The position numbers and the translations under genes are program-made. This document shows, piece after piece, positions 1-7,878 of a stretch of DNA of 26,669 nt (positions within the stretch are counted from its first letter, which is position 1; each line of letters opens with the position of its first letter). A model generated the notes under the pieces. It worked only from the letters and a program-made list of their open reading frames with translations, did no database searches and was not told the origin of the DNA. Where the stretch lies: the NCBI GenBank assembly GCA_026770575.1, contig MU657201.1:312552-339220 (forward strand), given 5' to 3'. The stretch is from Pelagophyceae sp. CCMP2097 (taxonomy: Eukaryota > Sar > Pelagophyceae).

Positions 1-4
1 GCTA

Positions 5-588
5 CAAGGGGGGGTCAACATGAAACTGCCGCTCATTTTCTCACCTCCACAGGACGTTTGGTGAGACTTGGAGTGGCTTGACATGTCCGGGCCGACCCAA
101 GGTATCGGGCTGGAGGCGGAACTCTCCCTTTTTTCGCGTACCCTACGCGCAATCTCGATTTTAGCGTCGCCAAAAGCTGGTTTGAGGTGGTTTTCCGTTG
201 TCTTCGTTCGAGTTCCGCCTCCCTGCCGCTTCGCTGGGGCCGGTTGTGGGCCCTGGCCACACCAGAGCCCGACCTAGTGCCCTGTGGAGGTGAGAAATAA
301 GGCCCAAAATTTAGGCTATGGGCTCCATTTTGTAAGTTATGGGCCTCATTTCACTTAAAACGCCCATGCAAATCCGCAATTACAAGAAAATAGAGTCAAG
401 TTTCACACCGTTTTATTCTTGAAAACGGATTCACGCTCGGCAGACCTAGCCCGTAAACAAACTCTCGGCGTCGGGGATCTTTTCTCCGCGAGGGGCGTCT
501 CCAGGGACCAATAACGGCACACAAAACTTCTTGTGGACCGAGGAATTTATCGCTGACTGGAATCCCATTCATGTTGACCCCCCCCTTG
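5..588. mobile_element. Small TIR element at window start
   Basis: The sequence CAAGGGGGGGTCAACATGAA at 5-24 recurs inverted at 569-588, with one extra G in the run. Both ends are bordered by TA (3-4 and 589-590), as expected for a TA target duplication of Tc1/mariner or Stowaway type. There is no transposase frame inside, so this would be a non-autonomous copy. The left end lies 2 bp from the window edge, so a longer target duplication cannot be tested. A second inverted pair lies inside it. Confidence 0.6.
38..297. repeat. Inner inverted repeat nested in first element
   Basis: TTTCTCACCTCCACAGG near 38-54 is mirrored by CCTGTGGAGGTGAGAAA near 281-297. It may be a second short element inserted into the first, or a folded-back internal arm. 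No clear target duplication was found. A short AT-rich stretch with near-repeats of TATGGGC follows at about 315-345. Confidence 0.45.
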
Positions 589-590
589 TA

Positions 591-1025
591 TCGAAAACTC
601 ATTGTAAAACTTGAACTTTCATGCCTCCGCATGCCCGTCATATGACATCCGGTGTGTGTTTACTGCGCATTCTGAGTCTGAATCAAATCGTCCTTATTGA
701 GACAAGGAGAGCTGTGAGCAAGATAAGGTTTGAGTCGCAAGCATCTCGCCGTCGCGCCGCTTGTCGTGATCCGACTCGGCGCGCATGGGGCCGTCGCGAA
801 ACACATCGCGGGCCGGCGGTTCGGCCGTTTTTAAAGACATACCCTTGTTTAGAACATACGCCCATTTTTGAGGCACCACACCGCGCGAACGACGCGGGTT
901 CCTTTGGACCCTAAGGTTTCTATCGGATGGGCCTCGCCTCCCCAAGCGATGAAGCCCTGAGGTTCCAAAGGAACCGCCCCCCGTCCGACGAACGAGGTCC
1001 CCAAAGCTACCTTCGGCCTGCGGAC
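591..1025. other. Intergenic stretch, no gene seen
   Basis: Short frames on both strands show no recognisable domain and no codon bias. I see no RNA gene, tandem repeat or strong hairpin here. Confidence 0.5.
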
Positions 1026-1027
1026 TA

Positions 1028-1393
1028 GAGCAAAAGGTCAATTTAAGAACCTGGTCAATTTAAGAACCGATGAAAAAATCGACAAAAGACGTTCAATATC
1101 TCAATAAGGCATTTATAAGACCCAATTAAAAATCCATTAAATCCCTTATTGGGATATTATCCGGCTCCAGGGGCCTGGTTCTTAATCTGACCGGCGGTTT
1201 TTAAGAACCGATGGTCGGTCCAGACTCTGCCTATGCTAAATTTCTCACAGAGGTCATCCGCGGACGCCATGATTTGGGGGTGGGTGGAGGAGACCCAAAC
1301 GCGTCCCCTGGCAGCGTCAAAACCGCAAACAACGGCGTCGCCGGGCCGCTGATTTTTTTTTCGCTTAGCCGGTTCTTAAATTGACTTTTACTC
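1028..1393 (-). mobile_element. TA-flanked MITE, copy 1 (unoccupied TTAA site)
   Basis: The termini are GAGCAAAAGGTCAATTTAAG at 1028 and its imperfect inverse ending at 1393. TA lies at 1026-1027 and 1394-1395, so a TA target duplication is likely. The left terminal motif GGTCAATTTAAGAACC is repeated at once in tandem (1036-1051 and 1053-1068). An AT-rich fold-back core lies at about 1090-1160, with TATCTCAATAAGG on one side and CCTTATTGGGATA on the other. No transposase is encoded. The same family lies inverted at 17286-18328. There it carries an extra insertion at the TTAA equivalent to 1060-1063 here. Confidence 0.8.
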
Positions 1394-1395
1394 TA

Positions 1396-2115
1396 GCGAG
1401 TTTGAACTTCAATGCAAACGGACTTGCACTTGCAATCCTTTGCATCGAATAAAGTCGAAAAATTGGAATCTGGTAACCGTTCCGAAAACGTTGTTTAGCG
1501 ATATTTGTAAATATCCGAGTCCGAGTCCGAGTCCGGTCCGGGCCCGGCGCCCGAGTCCGAGTCGGGCTAAGCTTGGTGTCTCGTCCGACAGCGCCGGCGG
1601 TGGCGGCGCCCGGCGCGCCTCTGTGCGACCACGTGGTCTCTGGGTCGAAGCCTCGGGCTGCATCGATGAAAATACAGCCTTTGGAGCACTTTTTGCGCGT
1701 ACAATTGTACCATGTCGGGCCGTGTCCAACAAGATCGCGGCTCGCTCGCCCCGCCGCGCCCCGCCGCGCCGCCGCAACGTGCGAGCGCGTCGCCACGGAT
1801 CGACTCGGAAAGGAATTCCTCGATTGAGATCCGAGGGACCACCTCTAGGGCCCTTCTCGGAGGATGCGTTCGCTGCCACGAGCCCACGGCTCTCAAGCCC
1901 CTTCGCTCGGAGGCTCCAGAGCGCGGAGAGAAGGACGGGACCCACGGGCCGAGACGGTCACAATCCGGCTGCGCACAAAAACAACGCCGACGCCATCGCT
2001 TCCCGATCGGCTTCCCTTATGGGCCTCACTGAGCCGGTGGGACCTGCGCCCTTGCCGGGACCTTGATGAACTCGCGTCGTCTGCGGCCGAGGATGACGAG
2101 CTGGCAGGGTGGGCT
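1396..2115. other. GC-rich intergenic region, no convincing gene
   Basis: Several overlapping open frames exist on both strands because the DNA is GC-rich. Their translations are arginine- and serine-rich and lack domains, and the frames run across the hydrolase terminus. I see no supported gene. A short hexamer repeat lies within it. Confidence 0.5.
1514..1564. repeat. CCGAGT hexamer microsatellite
   Basis: The hexamer CCGAGT is repeated three times in a row from about 1515, then again near 1551-1562, interrupted by a GGGCCCGGCGCC-like segment. Confidence 0.8.
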
Positions 2116-3156
2116 TCAAGCAAGCAGGAGCGACGCTCCGCAGTCCTCTTCCTCGACGGGGCAGAACAGGTAGACTTGCTCGTACCACCAGTCGCCTTCG
2201 CCGGTGTAGAGCACGGGCGCGGCGTAGACGAGCGCGTCTCGGGCCGCCTCTGGGAAGACGTGCGAGGACCCGCGCGCCGCTTCGACGAAGAAGTTTGCCG
2301 TCGCCTGCGACGCTTCGACGGCCGTCGGCGAGTGCGGGATGTTGGAGTAATCTGGACCGAGGCTCCATTCGAAGTTGGCCTTTTCTGGATGCCACTGCGT
2401 GCCGTAGAACGGGTAGTCGAAGGCCTCCATCGTGCTGACGAATTCCGCGCCGCTTTTTGCGAGGTGGTTCGTGGAGATGACGGCAAAGAACGACGCAAGG
2501 TCCGGCGTCGCCTCAAACGTACTCAAGAGCACGCCGTGGTCGTGCGAGTTGAACGTCACGTTTTCTTTCGCCAGCGCAGAAACGAGGTCCGGCGGGAACG
2601 ACGCCAGCAGGCGGCTCTCGTTTGCGCCAGCGGCGTAATCCAGCGGCAGCGCCACGTTTGTAGCTTTCACGTCTTCGCTGACGACGTTTGCATCCGGCGG
2701 CGCCGCCAGCACTGCGAGCTCCTCGAAGCCGAGGCACGTGCCCCAGATCGGATAATCGTCGCCGGCGTCGTTGGCCGCCAGTGCGAGGGTATAGAGCTGC
2801 GCGCCTTCATCCGTATAAACGGCACCAGGCGAGATGCCCTGGTTCCCGCCCGGGAAGAGCAGGCCGTTCGAAACTTGGAAGATTTTGTCGTAGTACTCGG
2901 GTGCCTCGCCGAGGAGGACGGGTAGCGCGCGCGCGCCGGCCTGGCCGACCCAGTTGACGTACGATGCAGGAATCACGTACCTGTACGCCTCGAGGGCTTT
3001 GCGCACGGCCGGCGATATCGAGCTGGAGTTGCTGATCGTAAAAGTCTGCTGGGCCATGATGGCGACGACCGGCCGGTCCGTGTACGCTTGGGCCGCGCCG
3101 AGGCCCAGGAGGCAGAGGCAGAGGACGGAGCCCGCTTCGAGCCGCGCCGAAACCAT
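2116..3156 (-). CDS. Gamma-glutamyl hydrolase (peptidase C26), secreted/vacuolar
   Basis: This 346-residue intronless gene matches gamma-glutamyl hydrolase, which trims the polyglutamate tail of folates in vacuoles, lysosomes or outside the cell. The start ATG at 3156 was chosen because it begins a typical signal peptide (positively charged, then a leucine/cysteine-rich core, cleavage near AQA, residues 22-24). Upstream in-frame sequence is arginine-rich and looks non-coding. The mature N-terminus has RPVVAIMAQQ, the first strand of class I glutamine-amidotransferase-like folds. GLLFPGG lies near 99-104. The nucleophile elbow GTCLGFE puts the catalytic cysteine at 141. YGTQWHPEK holds the catalytic histidine at 256, with a glutamate two residues on. 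Length and motif order match the family. Two Asn-X-Ser/Thr sites (NSS, NVT) suit a secretory protein. Alternative: a related class I amidotransferase without folate activity, but the QWHPEK and FEW context favours the hydrolase. Confidence 0.92.
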   Translation of the reverse strand: MVSARLEAGSVLCLCLLGLGAAQAYTDRPVVAIMAQQTFTISNSSSISPAVRKALEAYRYVIPASYVNWVGQAGARALPVLLGEAPEYYDKIFQVSNGLLFPGGNQGISPGAVYTDEGAQLYTLALAANDAGDDYPIWGTCLGFEELAVLAAPPDANVVSEDVKATNVALPLDYAAGANESRLLASFPPDLVSALAKENVTFNSHDHGVLLSTFEATPDLASFFAVISTNHLAKSGAEFVSTMEAFDYPFYGTQWHPEKANFEWSLGPDYSNIPHSPTAVEASQATANFFVEAARGSSHVFPEAARDALVYAAPVLYTGEGDWWYEQVYLFCPVEEEDCGASLLLA

Positions 3157-3847
3157 ACGCGATACACAGGCGTCCCGAGGCGCCGATTGAAATGGAAGAT
3201 CGATTGAACAACAATAATGCAAATAGTTTCGGGTTCGGCTTCGCGCGACGGACCGTGGAAATGCTCGCCCTCCAGCGCGCCGCGCGCAACATCCGCCGCG
3301 CCGCGCTTCACGCGCGCGGCGGCATCGCAGCGGTCCGGGCCGGCGCCCCGCAGACCAGGAAAGGGGTCTCAAGGGGATCGCAGCGAAAATACTTTTGAGA
3401 TTCACTTGGGCCGCCGCATCGAGCCTGCCGATGGGCGAGGGCCCGTTTCGAGCGTGGACCGTGGCGCCTGTAGGGCCGCGCATACGGCGACCGACTGCCG
3501 CCGCAGCGGTCGGTTTCGACGCAGCGGTCAGTTTTGCTGGTCGCGCGGTCGGCTTGGACATTCATCGCCCAGCGCTCGGACGGCCGCGCCCTCCACTTTA
3601 ACGCCGCCGCCGTATCGCCGCCCTTTCGGGTCCGGGCGCGGGGCATCGTGATTACGAAAAAGTCGCCGCAGAAAGAAAGCCGCAAAGAGCCGAAGAAGGG
3701 AAGTCACCGCCAAGGTGAAGAATGGGGAAAGACAGTTTTCCTCCCAAAGGTCAAGAAACCGACGCAAAGCACCGGCGCCCCGAAAGCTAACCAGCGTGCG
3801 AGCGTACAGGGCCCTTTGCAGGAGCAAAAACGGCTCCCAGTCCCTCG
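3157..3847. other. Upstream region of the hydrolase, no gene seen
   Basis: It contains the hydrolase 5' flank and GC-rich DNA with overlapping arginine-rich frames on both strands. No domain, RNA gene or clear promoter motif can be supported. Confidence 0.4.
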
Positions 3848-4855
3848 ACTGCAGCCCCTCTCCAACGTCCCCTGGGCGGGCCCTCGGACAGTCGCCCGGA
3901 CGGTCCCTCGGACGGTCCCTCGGACGGTCGCTCGGACGGTCGCACGGACGGTCGCTTGAATGGTCCTTCGACGGTCCCTCGGACAATCCCTTGAGTGCCC
4001 CTTTTGGACAGTTCCTTTGGACAGTTCCTTTGAACAGTTCCATTGGAGGGCCCCTCGACGGTCCACCGACGATCCCTCTGCGATAGTCCTGTGGACGGTC
4101 CATGGGACAGTCGTTTTGACGGCTGCTCGACTGCGGTCCCTCTGTGACGTCCCGCGGGCGGACCCTCGGACGGACCCTGTGACGGTCCCTTGGGTGGGCC
4201 TTTGGACAGTCCTTTTGAACAGTTCCTTGGGCGGTCCCTTGAGCTACCTCTCGACGGGCGGGTCCTCTGCAACGGTCCCGTGGGCGGTCCCTCGGATGGT
4301 CGTTTGTATGGTCTCTCGAACGGTCCCTCTGACGGTCCCTTGGGCGGTCCTTTGGACACTTTCCTTTGGACTGTGTCTTGGGCGGCCCCTTGGGCGGTCC
4401 CTCGGACGGTCCCTCTGCGACGGTTCCGTGGACGATCACTTTGACATTCCTTTCGACGGTCCCTTGGACGGTCCCTTGACGGTTCCTCGTCGGTCCCTTC
4501 GCGGCAGTCTCGTATAGGGCCCATTGGACAGTCCCTCGGGCGGTCGCTCGGCTGCCGTCTCCTCGACTGCGCCCTCCTCTGCGTCCCTCTGGGCGGTCCC
4601 TCGGACGGGCCCTCGGAAAGTCTCTTGGATGGTCCCTCTGACGCTCCCTCGGAGGATGGTCACTTGGGCAGTCCTTTGCACGGTTCCCTTGGAAAGTTCC
4701 ATAGACGGCCCCTCGACGGGCCCTCTGTGACCGTCGCTCTGACGGCGGCCCCTCGAAGGTCCCTTGGACGGTCATTCGGTTGTCGGTCCCTTGACTGCGG
4801 CCTCTCTTCGACGTCCCCTGGGCGGGCCCTCGGACAGTCGCTTGGATGGGCCCTC
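3848..4855 (-). repeat. 12-bp minisatellite array A with higher-order units
   Basis: The + strand is built from variants of GGACGGTCCCTC (read on the minus strand as GACCGTCCGAGG-like). A longer unit, beginning with a CTGC..CCCTCT..GACGTCCC..GGGCGG motif, recurs near 3848, 4130, 4555 and 4797, so the array has higher-order structure. Because the unit length is divisible by three, long stop-free frames run through it on both strands. The array is inverted relative to the one at 13425-13870. Confidence 0.88.
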
Positions 4856-5010
4856 TATCAAAATAGGGCATCCCGTGCGAGGAACGGTAAAGAGGCCCCG
4901 TAAGGACCCGAACACGCGTCTCTGACAGGAAATTCCTGTGTGGGATAGGGCCTTTCAAAGAGGCCGAAGCAAGCGACCGCGCAGAGGCCTTGACCGCCAA
5001 AGAGGCAACG
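4843..5010 (-). repeat. Conserved single-copy head of composite repeat, copy A
   Basis: On the minus strand this segment reads GCCTCTTTGGCGGTC, then AAGGCCTCTGCGCGGTC, then CTTACGGGGCC, ACCGTTCCTCG and GATAGAGGGCCC. The same order occurs on the plus strand at 13228-13425, including non-repetitive spacer sequence. The array and its head therefore belong to one dispersed unit. Confidence 0.8.
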
Positions 5011-5034
5011 GCCCGTCCGTTTGGCTTTTCATTT

Positions 5035-5255
5035 TGAACCGCACCCTCGGGTCGCGGCTTTGTCGAGCGACCAAACCCGTCTTCTTGGGTCGGGTTCGGG
5101 TTTGCGGCCAGACCCGCTCAAAGACGGGTCGGCCAAAACGCACAATCCCGGCAAACCCGACTTGGCGGGTTTCGGACAAGCCGAACCCGTCGTTGCTCCT
5201 GCGCTCGAGACGCGACCCTTTGGGGTTGGGACAAATTTTCGCAACCCGACCCGAC
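5035..5255 (-). repeat. Dispersed GGGTTCGGGTT-type repeat, copy 1
   Basis: This is a dispersed repeat rich in GGGTTCGG and AACCCG. It ends on the minus strand with a head reading CCCGCGGGTC-like and a tail GGTTTGGCACAAATT-like. Related copies occur at 10325-10450 (-), 13043-13215 (+), 14160-14325 (+) and 16120-16295 (+), with a short piece at 11694-11728 (-). Here it borders the head of composite repeat A and stops about 80 bp before the HA-repeat gene start. Its class is unknown. Confidence 0.75.
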
Positions 5256-5333
5256 CCAAATACACCGCCCCTGCTATGGGGCACACGGCAGGACACCGCA
5301 CACCGTAGGCCATCCGGCCCTCGTAAGCCTTTC

Positions 5334-6122
5334 ATGGGGGTTCCTCCGACAAAAGCGGAGTGGGAGGCGGTCACCTCGCCCTGGGTGGCCATCGTCGACA
5401 GACTCAAAGAATTCAAAACGGCCACTTCAACGGACGTTCCAAATTTCGATTCGGGAAAAGTTGACGCTATCGTCGCGGACAATTTACAAGACGATTGCGA
5501 TTCGGCTTGGGCTGCTGGAATTCTAAGGCTCGCGTCTTACAAAAAGTGGCGCGGGACGGCCCACGTCCCGCCGTGGTACGTCATGCCGGACGGCTTTTTA
5601 CTTGGAGAATGGGTCCACGACATGCGCTTGAAGCTGAAAGAAGAAAAGTTGGTGGAGAAGCAATTGAAATTGTTCTCAGCGTTGGGGTTCCCGCTCGAAG
5701 AAGAGGACGAAAAATGGTTTCTCGAATGTCTCGAATTGGACAATCTGGAAGCCTGCGGGGACAAGTCGTTTGCCTCTTGGATTCTGGTGCAGTGGCACCT
5801 TTTGAAAGGAAGTCCGGGTGATACTTTCACGGAGGAAAGGACTGTCGCTTTAAAACATTTCTCTTACATGTGGGCGCAGGAAGAGGACGCCTGGAAGGCC
5901 GGCTTCGCCAGCTTGCAAGCTCATAAGGCTTTAAATGGAGACTGCAGGGTGCCTGCGGACTTTGTGGATGATGTTGGGTTTGTAATTGGGAATTGGGTTC
6001 GGCAGCAACGGCTTAAGCTGAAAGGGGCAGACGGCGGGCTGACCGACGCGCAGACCGAAAAGTTGGACGGCATCGGCTTCGTTTGGGCCGAGAAAGACGA
6101 GGCCAGTAAGGCGAAGGGCTAA
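5334..6122 (+). CDS. Helicase-associated (HA) repeat protein
   Basis: A 262-residue protein from the ATG at 5334. That start was chosen because upstream in-frame sequence lies in the dispersed repeat. Its last third has one clear HA unit: a WKAGFASLQAHKALNGDCRVP segment, then IGNWVRQQR, then LDGIGFVWAEKDE. This is the usual W-x-L-x-G-x-VP, LG-x-WV-x-QR, L-x-IGF-x-W pattern. An earlier divergent unit has WAAGILRLASYKKW, VPPWYVMPDGFLLGEWV and a closing LFSALGFPLEEE. A degenerate middle unit (KWFLECLELDNL) retains the spacing. HA repeats are known as predicted nucleic-acid-binding modules beside helicases and as stand-alone multi-repeat proteins in algae and stramenopiles. No helicase motor is present here. 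Biochemical function is unknown. Confidence 0.82.
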   Translation: MGVPPTKAEWEAVTSPWVAIVDRLKEFKTATSTDVPNFDSGKVDAIVADNLQDDCDSAWAAGILRLASYKKWRGTAHVPPWYVMPDGFLLGEWVHDMRLKLKEEKLVEKQLKLFSALGFPLEEEDEKWFLECLELDNLEACGDKSFASWILVQWHLLKGSPGDTFTEERTVALKHFSYMWAQEEDAWKAGFASLQAHKALNGDCRVPADFVDDVGFVIGNWVRQQRLKLKGADGGLTDAQTEKLDGIGFVWAEKDEASKAKG

Positions 6123-6386
6123 CCGTCGGACCCTTTGACCCGGGTAGGATCGTAAGCAAGCAACCCAGAAGGCCCGACTTGGAAACCCAGACTCGGGACT
6201 CGGGCTGGCGAAACACTAAGGAAGCTGGCGGACACACAATCCGCATCTGCACCCTGCCTCTTCGTGGCCGGATTACTCAGAGGGAAAAGAGAGAGTTGTT
6301 TTAGTGTGGAATTGCGGTCACGGGCCCCGTGGCGGCCCCGCAGGCCGCGTCGCCTGGCGCGGGTCGGGGGCATCACTGGTTGCGTC
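6123..6386. other. 3' flank of HA gene
   Basis: No gene or repeat is supported in this short spacer. It ends at the palindromic element. Confidence 0.4.
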
Positions 6387-6806
6387 CTGGGTCGTCGCGT
6401 AGGGTTTAGGGCCGTAGGGTCCAGCCTACCCTACGTAGGGTCGTAGGGCCCTACGTAGGGTCCCACGTAGGGTACCGTAGGGTATCGTGAAATGAAGGGG
6501 TTTTGTTAGCACCATTTAGGCGTCGCCCGCGATGTCGTCGTCGTCGTCGTCGTCGACGGCCCCGGGCTCGGCGGGCTCGTCGTCTGAGTCGTCCTGGACG
6601 TCCAGGTCCGCGTCGGGGTCGCCGAACAGGTCCTCCGTCCCGTCGACGAAGACGCTGCGTGGCGCGTCGGCGGCCTCGCCGTCGGACTCGGACTCGCCAA
6701 AATCCCACAGTGGCTTCCGTATGAGACCCTACGCGGTCGCGTAGGGTCCAGCCTACCCTACGTAGGGTCGTAGGGCCCTACGTAGGGCCCTACGCGACGA
6801 CCCAGA
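6387..6806. mobile_element. Palindrome-rich TIR element (CCCTACGTAGGG)
   Basis: CTGGGTCGTCGCGTAGGG at about 6387-6404 is mirrored at about 6789-6806. Each arm also carries a directly repeated block, TCCAGCCTACCCTACGTAGG and onward. Within the blocks are four perfect 12-bp palindromes CCCTACGTAGGG at 6429-6440, 6449-6460, 6756-6767 and 6776-6787. No target duplication is clear. The enclosed DNA holds an acidic reading frame on the minus strand. Confidence 0.6.
6516..6728 (-). pseudogene. Acidic open frame, probable terminal exon or gene remnant
   Basis: A 70-codon stop-to-stop frame has no ATG near its beginning. It starts GLIRKPLWDFGESESDGE. It then becomes Asp/Glu-rich, with a VFVDGTEDLFGD segment and a run of seven aspartates before IAGDA and the stop. 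The composition is that of a disordered acidic tail, and the other strand gives only Ser/Arg simple sequence. It sits between the arms of the palindromic element. It may be the last exon of the acidic gene at 6990-7478, or a captured fragment. Confidence 0.4.
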
Positions 6807-6989
6807 GATTCTAGCCTCGACGTCGGCCGCGGCTCGGGGGCCTTTGCGGGGCGTAGGCGGCGGCGGTGCGTCGTCGGAGCGCCGTCGTCCTGTGCGTGCG
6901 CGCGGTCGCGTCGACGCGACGCAGGGGGGCTCGGCGCGGCGCGGGGGGGCGACGGCGCTGCGCCGGCGACTTGGAAGAGCGCCGGCGGC

Positions 6990-7478
6990 TCAGGAGAGCC
7001 TGCAGCAGCAGCTGCACGACTCGCGCCTGGGGGCCTGCGGTGCCGACTCGGCCACGACTTCGCTGTCGGCCTCGACTTCGTCGGGCTCGCCCACGACTTC
7101 GTTGCCGGCCTCGACTTCGTCGGGCTCGCCCACGACTTCGTTGCCGGGCTCGGCTTCGTTGTCGGTGCGCGGGTGGATCGCGACTTCTTCGGACGGCGAG
7201 GAGAATGTCGAGTCGGTCTTGTCTTCGGCGTCGGAGCCTGAGGGCTGGAGCACCAAGTCGGGCACGGGGTCCTCAGGCTGGATTAGGGGAGTCGGCTCGA
7301 TATCTTCGTCGTCGTTACGCGGCTGGAGCGAGTCGCCTTCGAACGTCGAGGGGGCGGACTTGACTTCTCCGTCGTCGTTGCGCGGCGGTTGCTTGACTTC
7401 GTCGTCCTCGTCCGTCGAGGAAGCGGGCGCCATGAGTACCGCCTTGAATTCTTCAATGGTGGTTGCCGTCGGGACCAT
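6990..7478 (-). CDS. Acidic low-complexity protein, unknown function
   Basis: A 162-residue frame from the ATG at 7478; an in-frame GTG lies eight codons earlier. It starts MVPTATTIEEFKAVLMAP, continues with long Glu/Asp/Ser/Pro-rich sequence and includes a tandem repeat of about 13 residues containing GNEVVGEPDEVEA. It ends in a cysteine cluster, SCSCCCRLS. It is probably intrinsically disordered, with no recognised domain. It is divergently arranged to BTB-kelch gene A, 400 bp away. The opposite strand is also open (Ser/Thr-rich), so the strand choice rests on the more natural residue mix. The real C-terminus could lie in another exon. Confidence 0.45.
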   Translation of the reverse strand: MVPTATTIEEFKAVLMAPASSTDEDDEVKQPPRNDDGEVKSAPSTFEGDSLQPRNDDEDIEPTPLIQPEDPVPDLVLQPSGSDAEDKTDSTFSSPSEEVAIHPRTDNEAEPGNEVVGEPDEVEAGNEVVGEPDEVEADSEVVAESAPQAPRRESCSCCCRLS

Positions 7479-7878
7479 GGGCACGTCGAGCCGAGTGCTC
7501 ACGTGCCGGAGTGGTACGCCGACTGCCTACGGCCGCGCGCGTGCCGCCCCGCACCCGCGCCCGCGAGGCCGCCGCAAGGCCGGCGCGTAAGAATGATTCG
7601 GCGGCGCGGGCCTCCAGGCGAATTCGTAGAGTGCCGCGAAACGCGGCGGCTTCGGCCCGGTCCCCGCGGGCGGCCGCGGCTTCGCGGCGGGCGAACCTGC
7701 GCTCACCTTGTCGCCGCAAGATGATCCCATGGCCACCGCAAGAATCCACAAATCTTTTGCTGCACAACGGGCCACGCATGCACCCCATAACCCTTGGGAA
7801 ACACACACTTTTTCGGAAGAACTTTTTTTTCGGCTCTTCGAAGAACATAGGAACAAACGTCGACGCTCGCGCGCGACC

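Noticed and set aside
1440..2066. Overlapping frames on both strands in GC-rich DNA
   Set aside because: They are arginine/serine-rich with no motif and cross a hexamer microsatellite, so they are most likely chance open frames.
1864..2925. 353-codon + strand frame
   Set aside because: It is antisense to the hydrolase gene, whose signal peptide and catalytic motifs are clear. The + frame has no domain.
6398..6420. Telomere repeat (TTTAGGG)
   Set aside because: The heptamer occurs only once; the neighbouring sequence is a CGTAGGG palindromic repeat, not a telomere tract.
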